Source: Azadirachta indica (taxonomy: Eukaryota; Streptophyta; Magnoliopsida; Sapindales; Meliaceae). Taken from it: a stretch of 64,000 nucleotides of DNA. Under the pieces are notes generated by a model that was not told the DNA's origin, ran no database searches, and saw nothing but the letters and a program-made list of their open reading frames with translations. This document shows positions 48,700 to 60,252 of this stretch, piece by piece. Made by a program: the position numbers and the translations under genes. How positions within the stretch are numbered: the first letter of the stretch is position 1; each line of letters begins with the position of its first letter. The DNA lies in NCBI GenBank assembly GCA_022749755.1, contig CM040446.1, positions 14,532,367-14,596,366 of the forward strand, given 5' to 3'.

Positions 48700-49914
48700 C
48701 AATCCTTTTATCATCCGGTCTTATTCTTTACTCCATACCTCTAAGTTCTTCTAACCGCTCCTTCTTCTTTTTTAGCAACATCCGATCCTCTATTTCAATT
48801 TCTTCAAAGATCTTCATCCAAGCATACTCATACGTAGTTATAGCTCGCTTGTGGACAACAAACCATTCTCTATTCATCTTTAACCTTTTTTTGAGCCCCT
48901 CCAATGTTAAGAGATGTGAGAAAGCTCCAGCCTCTATGACTTCCTCATAATATCTCCTTATAAAACTTTTTAATGTTTCATCTCTCCCTTGCTTTATCAG
49001 CAATAACGAGCTATTCTCCCTTGCTTTATTAGCAATAACGAGCTAGTGCTTTTCATAACAACCACCACTCCTTTGAACTCATTGATGAACTGTCTATAAA
49101 GCTGATCAAAACTCTTCACACTCTCCGGCCTCAAATTTTTATAACAACGTCTTACGTGCCCTTCCAAAGTCAGGGAGAATGGACGGCACGCCTGCAACTT
49201 TATTAATTCTTATATCATCATCATTTCCCTTAAGAGATCAATGTGCAATGTCGGGTCTGTCTTTATCATATACAATGGGATTTAGGACATCTTAAATTTT
49301 TGGGGAAGGGTTAGATCCTGTATTTCCTTCGAGAAGGGGGACTTCAGCGAGAGTTCCATCGTCTCCGATATATTTCCATCTCGCCGCCTGTTCTTTTCCT
49401 TTTGGGCCTGCAATTCCTCACTAAGCTCCTAGATCCTTTCCTCCATTTCTCTCCTGCTTACCACTTGATCGGCAATGGGCATTGCTTGATCAGGTGTTTT
49501 CTCTATGATGGGCTTACCCTAATCCTTCTTGCGCTTCTGGTTCAAATAAATTCGCATGTCCACTGAATCTATACTACGCTCGGGTCTTCTTTTGCCCTGA
49601 CTCCGTTCGTGTCAATTAGGGGTCAGTTTTTTATTAGGTTTTTCTGTATCGCGAAGGTGGGTTTCTTCATTATGGCCTTCAGGTATTGGTTTCTCTATTC
49701 GGGCCTTTTCCTACCTTTCTTCATCCTGCCATTATTGTTTACTCCTTAATTTCCCAGAAGGTGATCCTTTGCAGTGGACTCTCAGAGAGAAAACACTCTC
49801 TTCATTCTTTGGAAATCCTAACTTCGTCAGATTGCATTTGCCAACGCCGTGCCCCTGAATCATTCTCTTCAGATTCTTGATTTCCATCTCCATTATTCCT
49901 ACTTTGTCTTCCAA
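48700..49914 (-). pseudogene. gag polyprotein, degenerate
   Basis: FSLTLEGHVRRCYKNLRPES, VKSFDQLYRQFINEF and LLIKQGRDETLKSFIRRYYEEV follow the Retrotrans_gag (PF03732) pattern of A..WY..L....I.SF..L...F...F and KQ...E.L..Y..RF. The frame is broken near 49000 by a short tandem duplication (two copies of CTTGCTTTAT-AGCAATAACGAGCTA, 48993-49050). The N-terminal part (49.7-49.9 kb) is charged and helical. No zinc knuckle is seen. Confidence 0.75.
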
Positions 49915-50171
49915 AGCTCTTACTTGCCTGTCTTTCTTTAGATGCCTTCAATCGCTTTCTCGTAATTGTTGTGCAAGTCGAATTGCATCCATTTATGCTT
50001 CATGCATCACCGTTTGCCCTTGAGATGGTTGCAACGAGGCCCGGGGGGAACGTTGGAATTCGATGAATCCTCTTTGTGATGTTTTTCGGATGGTGGCCTC
50101 TTAATAACTGTTTGTTCCTTGATCATTACCATTGCTTTTCGATCATAGATTTAACTACAGATAATGTCAAC

Positions 50172-50565
50172 AATTGACACCAGAATTAAGAATCTTGATA
50201 TCACACAGTAAATCTTTCTTTACGCTCACTAGCAAAATTTTTATTACTAAAATCGTGTCCGCCTCTTGATGGGTAGGGCACAGTATATGTACATGGCTTT
50301 CCTTTCTTAAGTAGTATTAAAAATTAAAATTTACATAGAATCCAGAATGTATCCTTCGGAATCCTAAATTATTTTAAATTAAGACTTACAATCTTAGTTT
50401 TGCTTCTTCTACAAGGATTTCCTTCTGATCAGACTTACTTATGAAACGCCTGACCAAAATCCTCATCAAGTTGGTTTGATCAGGACGCACTACGACAGAA
50501 TGAGCTTCAGGCCTACTAGCACGAAGCCCATTAATCTTATGGGTCTGAGTCCATCTTCCCAAACA
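50172..50565 (-). repeat. 5' LTR of the 14.4-kb element (right copy)
   Basis: It matches 36141-36537 throughout (GATATCACACAGTAAATCTT, TTTACGCTCACTAGCAAAA, AAGCCCATTAATCTTATGGG) with many substitutions. The inner end is AATTGACACC where the other copy has TGTTGATACC. It is followed by TATAT and a TA microsatellite. Confidence 0.9.
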
Positions 50566-50583
50566 TATATATATTTGGCATTT

Positions 50584-50619
<36 letters not shown>

Positions 50620-51417
50620 TATATACTTGCGTATAGTGCTTGTATGCAGGGAAGTATATGATAATTTAAAGAAGAAATACTAATAATCAAAATGATTAAT
50701 TAGGATGGATATTATGTTAACGAATATATGCATCATCAACTGGAAGGGATCGGACACTGTTGGTTAAACTTGATGAATGCAATGGTAGTTGATCGATTTA
50801 ACACCAAAAGTTAGAAGTGGTACTGCTTTTCCCAAAACAAATTAGAAACTTTCTGAATTTTAATCACTTTTTCTTTCTTCCTTTTTCCAAGATACATGTG
50901 AAAAGAAAAGTTTCAAAAATTTTCCTTCTTTATATCTGATAATTACAGCTCTCTTTCTCTCTCTCACATGGCTGGACATGTTTCTCGTGATGATAATGGA
51001 GTTCTTTGGATTAGTCTGTGTTCTGCTGTTGTTTCAGGACAAGCACATATATAAACTGAAACAGAGTTAATTAGCTTGTGTATTTATTTTCATGGCTTTT
51101 AAAGGAAAAAGGAAAAACAACTCCCATTAAATAACATTGATCAACTTATTTTGTGGTTGCAATAGTCCATCACGTGACTGCATGTTAATTTCATCTCTCC
51201 CTCCTTTCTATTTCATTTAATTTAGGCTAATTTGCATGATAAGTAATATATATAGTTCATGAATATTAGACCACGAATTCATGTACTTGCTTTTCTAACA
51301 TATGTAATTTTCATGAAAAATCTGGCTTATTCGGGAATCATTTTCCTCTCTCTTACGTATAGTTTCTCTACTCCACATAAAAAATTTCCTCTAGGGTTCC
51401 ATAGAAAATAGGACACC
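50566..51417. other. Upstream region of the first DUF1677 gene
   Basis: It starts with TA/TACA microsatellite sequence (50580-50620) and then unique AT-rich DNA with a CT tract near 50950-50966 and a CACGTGACTG G-box-like site near 51172. No reading frame is supported. Confidence 0.5.
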
Positions 51418-51425
51418 TATATAAA
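51418..51425 (+). promoter_or_regulatory. TATA box of first DUF1677 gene
   Basis: TATATAAA about 225 bases upstream of the ATG at 51643, followed by a pyrimidine-rich leader. This implies a leader near 190 nt. Confidence 0.55.
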
Positions 51426-51642
51426 TTAAATCATAGGCTGTACAAATTCCTCAGATGAAATTTCTATCAAATTAGAATTTCTCAACTCCATCGTTAATTT
51501 CTCCAAGTCTTCGTTCAGTTTTCATTCTAACTTCTCTTCTTTCAATTCCAAGACTCTTACTCTACAAACCTGAAGTATTGAATTTTTCTTTCTACCACTT
51601 AAAAGAGTTGCAAATTTTCTTATATCTAGTGTCTCATCCACA

Positions 51643-52197
51643 ATGGCGCCAAACAGGGAAAGTGTGATTGGTTCCTACTCTAAGAGCAACAGCATCGTCC
51701 ATAAGCCTCGACTTTCTACTGAAAGTCTTCAGAGAACAAAATCGGACATCTCGTTTGAACTAAGCAAAGAAGATATCGATTCAACGGCACTTCCACCCAT
51801 TTCCGAGGTTGAGGATGCCAAGTGTGAGTGTTGTGGAATGTCAGAAGAGTGTACAGCCGAGTACATATGTCGCGTGCGAGGAAAGTTTTCAGGAAAAATG
51901 ATTTGTGGCTTGTGTGCAGAAGCTGTAAATGAAGAGATGGAGAAGAATGGAGGGAAAAGAGAAGAGGCTTTGAACGAGCACATGAGCGCATGTGTACGGT
52001 TTAATAGGTTTGGTAGGACAAATCCGGTGTTATACCAAGCTGAGGCCATGCGAGAGATGTTGAAGAATTCAAAAATTAGGGCTAAATCCATCAGTCCTAG
52101 GGATAACAGTGCTCCAAAGAAGGGTGGAATTGCAAGGAGCTCCAGTTGTATACCCGCAATTACAAAGGAGATTGGTGACCTGAAAATAATCAACTAA
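51643..52197 (+). CDS. DUF1677 family protein, copy 1
   Basis: A single-exon 184-aa protein with the plant-only DUF1677 (PF07911) pattern. The Ser-rich N-terminus contains SLQRTKSDISFEL. The cysteine core is AKCECCGMSEECTAEYICRV (about 64-83) and MICGLCAEAVNEEM (about 86-99), giving CxCC...C...C...CxxC spacing that could bind a metal. Then come SACVRFNRFGRTNPVLYQAE, AMREML, and a C-terminal RSSSCIPAI motif. No signal peptide or membrane segment is seen. The family's biochemical function is unknown. A paralogue lies 3.2 kb downstream on the same strand, and an SKM1-like receptor kinase follows it. Confidence 0.9.
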   Translation: MAPNRESVIGSYSKSNSIVHKPRLSTESLQRTKSDISFELSKEDIDSTALPPISEVEDAKCECCGMSEECTAEYICRVRGKFSGKMICGLCAEAVNEEMEKNGGKREEALNEHMSACVRFNRFGRTNPVLYQAEAMREMLKNSKIRAKSISPRDNSAPKKGGIARSSSCIPAITKEIGDLKIIN

Positions 52198-55129
52198 TTA
52201 ATTAATTAGGATATATGGATACCAATTACATGATGATTTTTCTTTCTTTGTATTGTATGTGCTGTTAAGACAACTTTTTAGTTTCATTTCTACACTTATT
52301 GTTTTTTCATGCGCGTAATTAAACCTAATCATGCTGTACATACTATGTAAAATAAACTAAAAAAAAAAAAAATTAGCCATTCAATAATCGAATTGTATAT
52401 GTATACTACTACGCGTCGAACGTCGCACTTTAATTTGATCCACATCTTCTGCTGATATAACTGCTTCAAAGAACAACTAATTACCCAGAGAAACAATCAT
52501 ATAATAACTAGCCCATACTAGCTATATATAATGTAATTAGGTGATGTCGGCAGGAGAAAAATCTTGTAATAGTTATTGTTTGTAATCAATTTTATTTGTA
52601 CCTATGCACGATAATAATTTCAAAACAGAAATCTCTTTTTCTTACGCCAGGGGGCCGGGTTGCCCATTAGCACAAGAGTACACATCAATACTTAAGCGTT
52701 GTAGACTGTTTTTTCTAGCAAAATACCGAAGCGATAGATCCAGCAAATTAAAAGATGTACTTAGCAAACATTTTCGGATTCAAAAGTTGTTTTTAGGATT
52801 GAGGTATTACAATTTTAAATTTACGATTACTCTAAATTAAATCACTAAATATAGAATATAATGTAGAAAATGAGTGAGCTTGAAAATTTTCGTAAAATAG
52901 ATGGAGATATGTATTTTCGTTAATCCTGAGAACAAATTAGAAAATTTATATTATAAAAAAAAATTCAAAGATTAAAATGACAAGAATCCAAAATGATACA
53001 ATTATAGGATTCACTGTTCACAAAATCATTTGACTAATTATGGAATACTGTAATTTTAATTGATGTCTTGATTCTTATAAATGAAATTAATAGATTTTTA
53101 GAGGTTATGATGGATATTGAGAAAGATTATTTTGAGGATGTTTGTAATTTCTATTTAATTCTCATTAGATTCTTACTTAAAAATTAGTATGAACCAAACA
53201 TTTATAATTATTCTTTCTTCAAAAAGGTAAAATAGAAATACAACCATACTACGCATAGTCTAAATAAAATTTTTAAAATTAGTGTATTCTATAAATATAT
53301 AATGTAAGTAGATGATGTTTCTCCTCTTCAGAACTAAAGAAAATTGAAAAACATATATTGTATTTTATCAAAATGAAGGAACAAGGAAACAAATTGTTTT
53401 ATATTCCGGTTTTGTGTGTGTATGTATAAAAGCTGTGATCGTGAACTTCTTGGGATGCCTGCCTTCCAGGCCATATAGGCGATCACTCGGAGTATTAAAT
53501 GTGCACTCTTGCATGTATGCCAAATTGCCACACTCAACTAGCTCCCCCAGCACATTCTTTCCTATATAGTTGCTATTTAAGGATAAATTGAAAAAAAAAA
53601 GAAAAAAGAAATTAGAACATGAATTAACGTAGTGCAACATTAGAGTTTTAATTACTTTTACAAGTGTTTTCAATTTTAACTTAATTTATTATCGTTATAG
53701 AGTCTTATTTGCTACATTAATTAAATATTTCTTTGTCTTTTAGGTAAGGCCAACTTATTTCTCTTATTTAAATTAATTTAAGTAGGGTTACCTGTTATAA
53801 TTGGGGAGATTCTGTTAAATAAGTTTTAATCATAATAATACACGTTATCCGAGGAAATTATTATAAAACTTCGTATTTATTTATTTTAGCATTATTTGCT
53901 TCGTTAGAAATGAACAATGTTCAATGATGATTAATTAAACACAAAGACTTAAGGCGCACGATCCAGGCCGGATGATTGGCGCCGCGCATGATACATGCTT
54001 GGATTACGTACATTAAAAATCGTCAGTACATATCCTTACTGTTCTTATTCTTCTTATGGGATTAGGGAGCCACCAATTGTCGCTTTAACTATCTTAATAG
54101 GAAGTTGATGGCATGGGAACTAAAGATTTATGCTTAATTCATGAACCATATGCTATGATGCACGCCCATTACCTATATCACGAGAAGATCCATGGGTCTT
54201 TCTCAACATCGTTACCTTAGCTAGACCTAGCTGCATGCTTTTGTTTCGAGGAATAGCTAGTATAGGCACCATCCCCAATCAGTTGCTTATCTCACTGGCT
54301 CGATCTGAGTGTAGCTATACATGGATCGTCATCATCATCATCATCATCATCATCATCTTGTTGTCCTAAATTTCTTCCTAAGATATCATTATCCAGGCAG
54401 TTATATTGATTATATACATATTGCATTATTAATTAAAGATGTTGTCCATTATTTATGAACAAGAAGGTAGAAATTAATTAGTCAGCCCATTTTGAAATTT
54501 ATCTTTTAATTGTTCTTTTGAATCCAAGTCTTGCTAGTACTGTTTGTTAATTTGGTCGGACAAAAATTCATATGGACCGTTCTCTTTAATTTTTTTTCCT
54601 CTAATTGTCTCATCCGGTTATCAAATTAGAGTAGATAAAACGTCGCTCTTTTCTATATATGTATGTCATATAGATTATTAATTGATGTATTGCCAAGCCA
54701 CGTTAACGATGGTAATCCATATCCATCCAAGCTTGAAAGTTTCTCTGAAACGAAACATTGAACGGAAAACCTAATACAATTGTAGGCTCGTGAATCCTCA
54801 CGAGTTGGCTGCAAGAGTGAAATTCCATACCTGTTAATTGCACAAGCATGCATGTCCTGGCATCTTTTATATTTTAATAACTTAAATTCATGATCTTTTA
54901 CTTCCCGTCTCCATCTATCTTCCTCTTGCAAATTGCTGTACGTATCTAGTGGTGCAATTTGGTCATTAATGGAGACGAAAGGCAAGTCTCATTTGCAAAA
55001 ATACAGATTTTTCTGTCTGTAAAGTGCCCTTTCTGCATGAAGAAAGACCCTATAAGAACAGCCATAACTGCCCACTGTTGCCTTAACCTTGCTTTTCTTT
55101 CCCTGATTAATATATCGTCACTTCTAGGA
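52198..55129. other. Spacer between the two DUF1677 genes
   Basis: No gene is supported. It includes an A tract near 52360, an ATC trinucleotide repeat (54329-54357) and AT-rich sequence. Open frames on the - strand at 53.3-53.7 and 54.65-54.98 kb show no recognisable domain or splice context. Confidence 0.5.
54329..54357. repeat. ATC trinucleotide microsatellite
   Basis: A pure TCA/ATC run of about nine to ten units in non-coding DNA. Confidence 0.9.
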
Positions 55130-55138
55130 TATATATAT
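55130..55138 (+). promoter_or_regulatory. TATA box candidate of second DUF1677 gene
   Basis: ATATATATA near 55130, about 70 bases before the proposed start-codon exon at 55205. It fits that exon model better than translation from 55410. Confidence 0.4.
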
Positions 55139-55204
55139 ACCCATAGATATACAACAGCTTCTTCGACCTAAGAAGTATTTGATCTGTATTCAGAGTTCTC
55201 TGCG

Positions 55205-55751
55205 ATGGTATATATAGTGGATATTATATAGTAACACTGTTTTATTGTTATATATACCAAGTTATTACGTATTATATACATATATCTAATCCACTTTAAT
55301 TCTCTGTTTTCTTCAGACAGAGCAAAGGCTTCGAAAGGCAGTATCTGATGTTTCCTCTGAAATTGATCGGTATAGAGCTCTGGAAATCATTTTTCCAACA
55401 GATGAAGTGATGCAGGCAGAATGCGAATGCTGTGGACTCAGAGAGGATTGCACCCAACAGTACATTGAAAAAGTTAAGAGCTCTTATTCTGGTAATTGGG
55501 TATGCGGCCTTTGTTGCGAAGCTGTTAGAGAAAGACTAGTGCGAGCTCCCGAAATAGCCATGCAAGAAGCTGTGAGCTCTCACAGGGAATTTTGCCAAGA
55601 TTTCAACAGCACTATTAGAGTTAACCCAAAGCTTTCATTAACTTGGGCAATGAGGGACATAGCAAAAAGAAGCAGTGAAAATAGGAATCGCAAGAATTTC
55701 TCAAAGCTGGCTCGAAGCTCTAGTTGTGCCCCAAGGATTGATCTTAATTAA
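55205..55751 (+). CDS. DUF1677 family protein, copy 2, probably with a tiny first coding exon
   Basis: The core 55317-55751 encodes DUF1677 sequence: ECECCGLREDCTQQYIEKV, WVCGLCCEAVRERL, REFCQDFNSTIRVNPKLSLT, AMRDIAKRSS and the shared C-terminal ARSSSCAPRI. The frame stays open upstream of the ATG at 55410 and encodes RLRKAVSDVSSEI, the counterpart of TKSDISFEL in copy 1, so translation should begin earlier. No ATG is in frame up to a TAA at 55287, but an acceptor TTTTCTTCAG ends at 55316. A donor directly after an ATG (ATG|GTATAT, 55205-55207) has the right phase. This gives M plus 144 codons, 145 aa in all. The fallback is a start at 55410 (113 aa). Function unknown. Confidence 0.8.
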
Positions 55752-58700
55752 TACTGAACAGATCGTTTTATTGCCTAATAATTGGCCTTTTATTAAGGAC
55801 TTTCAGGCTATCATAACAGGTCGTTTTCTTCCCTAAATATATGATCCTAATGTTCCATGCACCCCAAGAAAGATAAAGCTATAATGTTTTTAATTTTAAC
55901 CAAACTGTAACAGTTCGTGCTCTATTTTTCCTACAAGCGGCATCTTCAGATGATTGGGCTTCAAAGAAAATGGAATGGGCTGGACTGTCGGCCAAATAAA
56001 TCTATATCCGTATGCGTATCTGAAAGGACAGAAAGCGGACGCCTTTACATCGTTGGGTGGACCTAGATGTAAACAATCTATGAATGAATGAATGAATGAA
56101 TGAATGAATGTATGTAGGGGTTCATGCAATATTATTGATAGCAATAATTGATAAAATGGTCCCCAAATTCCCAATCCCCAAGTCCTTTTGCGAATTAACC
56201 AATGCTAACCCTAGATTGGGCAAAATCTCACATAGCACGTAGTTAAGTTGCACACGTGCAATGGATTACTCCACTTTAAATGTGTCATTTCATAAAAGCT
56301 TATTGCTGATCGACGGTCCACTCTCCCCACTCACCGGCCTTTCTATATGTATATGTGTGTGTGTAAAAAATTGTCCCTCTGATTGGATTATCGTTATCCA
56401 CTGTGTTGGCATCTTCATCAAATATAATACGAACTTCTCGCAAAATAATTTGATTGTGGAATCTTGGCTTAATTTATTCGGAAGCATATATAATTTTGGG
56501 CTCCAAAGTTTGCCAAACTAGATACACTAATTGATGAAGAATCTAGATGGATGAAGGCTTTGTAATATATTAATGGGGAACGTGAAATGATTAGTTTTGC
56601 TGAATGGGATGATTGCAGAAGTCCATTCATTGATGAACCCAAATTTTACGTTGTAATTAATGCATATAAATTAATTATGTAATTCAATTTATAGTGGGCA
56701 CAGCTAGCAAGAGATTCCCATAATTCTGCAACCATATATATATATATATATATATACATATATATATGTATATATAAAATTCTACTGAATATGTATGTAA
56801 GCATACAGGAAGTTCAAAATCAAATCAATAATCAATCTTTACATGAATAACTCCAAAAGCAAGATCAAACAATCAATCGTGGCCGGCCTCCCTTGGGTGT
56901 TCATATATATGGATTTTGAACTAGGTTAATCACCCAAATGAGAACGATCTTTCATGGGTTTCATGTGCATGCAATATTGAAGAGAGATTGATAATGTTTA
57001 TTCTTTAGCTTTTTGTAGATCGAAATTAAAAGAAACTTTGAAATAGTAATTAATGCATGACACCAGTTACGGCATGTGAGGTTCAATTTGGCTCACAAAC
57101 CTAACAGAGCCATATAAAATCTTAGTGGACCCTTGCGCCCGACATTCATAGATCATAATGCATTGAAAAAAATATTTTCTTTGAGAAAAAGAAAGCTACG
57201 AGGACTGCATAGCGATCGATCTTACTGTTAATAGGCCTTTGAACAAATTAATTTTTAAAGTAATATTAAAGTTTAGGCTTAGTGATTGATCTGGACCACT
57301 AACTAAGAACATACAACCCTACAACTTTGTAAAGAGATAGAGACCCTCATTCAAGGGAAATGGGTCGGCTCCACGTCACACATAGCTCATTCAATTAATA
57401 GGAAAAAGAGAATATTAATTTAAGAAAATAATATATATGAAGATCGGAAAAAAGTAATACAATGAAAAGTGGAACATTAATTAGTATAAGTACAAGACAA
57501 GCACTAATCCTAGTTTTGGACGATAATGCTGTCTTTACAGCATATTGGCACGAGTAAACTTTTCAATATTATCTACAAGGGAATTAAATGAATGAACATT
57601 GCATCATCACATATACTACTTGGTATTTTTAAAATGGTTTTAATTTAAAGCATGAGAATAATTAATCCATTGCGAAATATGAAAGGGGCAGTATATATAT
57701 GCATGATACATCATGAGCAGTGGGAGACAGAAGGTTCATTAGAGAATTTAACATTATAGATACCTTGTCCTTTTGCACTTCAATTGACCAACTCACAACA
57801 TGGCTAGAGTAACATGATAGTTATTTAATTCTTTTAGAATTAGACAGATTACAAGTGACCAACTCACAAGATATTTTTCTAAGTCCATTTTCCAATATAT
57901 GGTTTGGCTCTCAATGTTGGCCAAGTGATCACCAAATAGATATTATTCTATACGTACCCATATTATTATATAAGCACATTATTTGTCTTCTTATATATAT
58001 CTACCAAATTAGGAATAGAAAACTAATTAATATTGGCAGCTTTTTATAATTAAATGACATATATATATATAACAAATTAAATCCCTCTAAAAAAGGTAGC
58101 GTATGGTAGAAAATTAGGCTACGAATTAGACTTGCATATTAGTTCTCTACTAGGCTTTTTTATGAAAGGTTGTTTTGAAATCAAACAAATACAAATTGAA
58201 GTAAATATTTATATACATGATTTTACGTTTATTCTTCTTGGTTGTCAACAACTATCCGTATTATATATATAATTTAAAGCATAAAAATAGTCCAAATCAA
58301 AAGGCAGGCTTTAAAAGGCAGAGGAAGAAAGCAGTGTGGATGGAACGGGCGTGGCGTATGGTAGTGGTAGTGGTAGTGTGGTAGTGCTAGCGCTATGGAA
58401 TTTTAGGAAGAGAGTGTAAAACCCTAGAAAATGGAGATTAAAACAAAGCATGCTGGGTGTGACAATGACCACTCACTGTATATTCCTTCGAGAAAGAGAT
58501 TGTGGGTCCCCTTCTCAGTAATAGAGTTGCGCACGAGAGACCATTTTTGTGTAACGTAAAGACACTCCACTTTGAATTCTCTTTTCTTTTTTTCTCTCCT
58601 TTTTCTTTCAACTTTGTAACCCCACTGTTCTTCTCAATCCCTTTTGCCTCATTTGTAACTCCTTCTATGTGCATCTACTCTACCTCTACTGCCAAGGAGA

Positions 58701-59570
58701 ATCCAAGATAATGATGTAAATGTCCAAACGCTAGAGTTTAATTTCAAAGAATTATTATTACTGCTTTTTAATTATTTATTCATGCAGGATTTTTCATCAC
58801 CCTGCCTTCTTCATCAGATTTACAGTACTGCGCAAAAACCAAATATGATCATGACGCAGGCAGAAGTCAGTGAAAAGAATATAATCCGAACCAATAATTC
58901 GTCATAATTTCATCTGACAAAAGTATTATAAATAAATTATGACAACACATTTACTAGATGCTTTAATGATTAGCAAATTCCGATCAGTTCTTGTAATAGA
59001 GATTATATAAACATTCAAAGCAGGCTTTAGCCACTACATTAATCATCAACACTGTAGATTATTGTCTGTAATAATCCCTCTTAGCATTAATTCAGATTAG
59101 AAATACTGCTATTCTTTTATCAGACATTATTTTTACGCTTCATTAAAATGGTCATATATACACCATTTGCTACTATCATGATCTTATATATATATACTCA
59201 AAATGTTTAATTAATTATCTATATCATATGAAAAAGGAAATCTGTCCAAAAGCAAATCGTATGTCATGTGTCCAATTAGTCGTCTCATTTTGGTAAATAA
59301 GTAGAAGATCAAAGGCAAATATAGAGATATCAACATGCTTGATCATAAAACTTTCAAACTTTTCAACGGTTACAGAAATCCTTGTCACTGTCCAAAGTCA
59401 GTCAAAAGAGCATTTTGGTAATATCCAACATAATCCGAGCCTTTTCCAACATCTGTCCATGTTTCTTTTTCAACCGTTCGTGTTCAAACATCATTCAGAG
59501 GAAGCCAGGGTGCACTTTCGTAATTCTCTCTCAGTTCCATGCCCACTTCCATAACCTTTAAACAACCATC
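55752..59570. other. Spacer upstream of the SKM1-like gene
   Basis: No gene is supported in 3.8 kb. It holds a TGAA repeat (56081-56110), a TA repeat (56733-56755), and a GTAGTG repeat near 58362-58388. The distal end is the promoter of the receptor kinase. Confidence 0.5.
56081..56110. repeat. TGAA tetranucleotide microsatellite
   Basis: Seven TGAA units and a partial one, in non-coding DNA downstream of the second DUF1677 gene. Confidence 0.9.
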
Positions 59571-59578
59571 TATTTATA
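59571..59578 (+). promoter_or_regulatory. TATA-like element of the SKM1-like gene
   Basis: TATTTATA followed by a CT-rich stretch (CTCATTTCTCACTCTC). Transcription would start near 59605, giving a leader that contains at least one intron. Confidence 0.4.
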
Positions 59579-59689
59579 CACTCATTTCTCACTCTCTTAC
59601 CAATAAACTGCAACGTTCCTTTGTTCCTTCTCTTTCAATACAAGTTTCTAGTGACAAATCCTCGTGATCTTTGAAATTTTTGTGCTTCA

Positions 59690-60252
59690 ATGATGAAATT
59701 TAGGTACGTTACTTGACCCTTTACCTAAAGTTTCATCGTAATTATTTTTTTTCATTTATATTCTCTCAACAAATAGTTATCGTCCATCGGCAAAATCAGA
59801 ACCGTTAATTGTTACTTGCTTTGTATTCATATTTTCTCAATTAGGTTAGAGTTTATGTTAGTTCGTTTCATATTCACAATTAATGCATACCCGTTTTATC
59901 ACTTTGTAAATACGTACGTCATGACCTAACCCTGCATGTTCTACGATTTGATGCAGGATTTATCTCTGTTGATTGGAAATTAAATTAATGCTTTTTAGTA
60001 AGTTCTTGGTTTTCTCAGGTAAACAATTCATTCCTAGCTTAATTTTTTTATTTTAATCATGACGAATGAGAAAATAAGGAAAGTTGGTGTTAGTGCATAT
60101 ATTTAACTTTTTCTGTTGCCTTTTTGTACAGCTTGGGATCCGAGGAATTAAGGCCAAGATCATCGTTGCCGGAGACAAGAGTAATCTTATCACCTTCATC
60201 AACTGAAAAATTTCTCTACCAACGTGCTCTTTGCGTAGATGTCATAAAATGA
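59690..60252 (+). promoter_or_regulatory. Spliced upstream ORF overlapping the receptor start codon
   Basis: If the leader intron 59704-60131 (AAATTTAG|GTACGT ... TTTGTACAG|CTTGGG) is removed, an ORF opens at ATGATGAAA (59690). It runs 44 codons and stops at TGA 60250-60252, overlapping the receptor's ATG at 60249 as ATGA. Such an arrangement can throttle translation or allow reinitiation. An alternative small leader exon (59957-60019, after TTTGATGCAG) would change the frame, so splicing needs confirming. Confidence 0.35.

Larger units (their letters stand above)
36141..50565 (-). mobile_element. 14.4-kb Tat-lineage-like Ty3/Gypsy retrotransposon with a convergent accessory gene
   Basis: Two LTRs of about 395 bp (36141-36537 and 50172-50565) bound the element. 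The outer flanks are both TATAT (36136-36140 and 50566-50570), a 5-bp target duplication inside TA repeats. On the - strand the order is gag, protease, reverse transcriptase, RNase H, a second RNase H, integrase (49.9 to about 44.1 kb), so the right LTR is the 5' LTR. The second, archaeal-type RNase H and the great length point to the Tat branch. Downstream of pol lies a separate + strand unit (Transposase_28-like plus coiled coil). A solo LTR (39778-42617) is nested in it. Without nested DNA the element would be about 11.6 kb. All frames are broken. No primer-binding site that I recognise follows the 5' LTR. Confidence 0.88.

Noticed and set aside
50100..50171. Primer-binding site next to the 5' LTR of the 14.4-kb element
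   Set aside because: The sequence after the LTR (GTTGACATTATCTG on the - strand) does not match a tRNA 3' end that I can identify.
53368..53673. - strand ORF of 101 codons
   Set aside because: Low-complexity start over a T/A tract, no recognisable domain, and a purely AT-driven open frame in part.
54653..54985. - strand ORF of 110 codons
   Set aside because: A plausible amino-acid mix but no family match I know, no TATA, and it overlaps the promoter region of DUF1677 copy 2.
54969..55030. METKGKSHLQKY frame as first exon of DUF1677 copy 2
   Set aside because: Its usable donor (CTGTCT|GTAAAG) is in the wrong phase to join the conserved exon at 55317.
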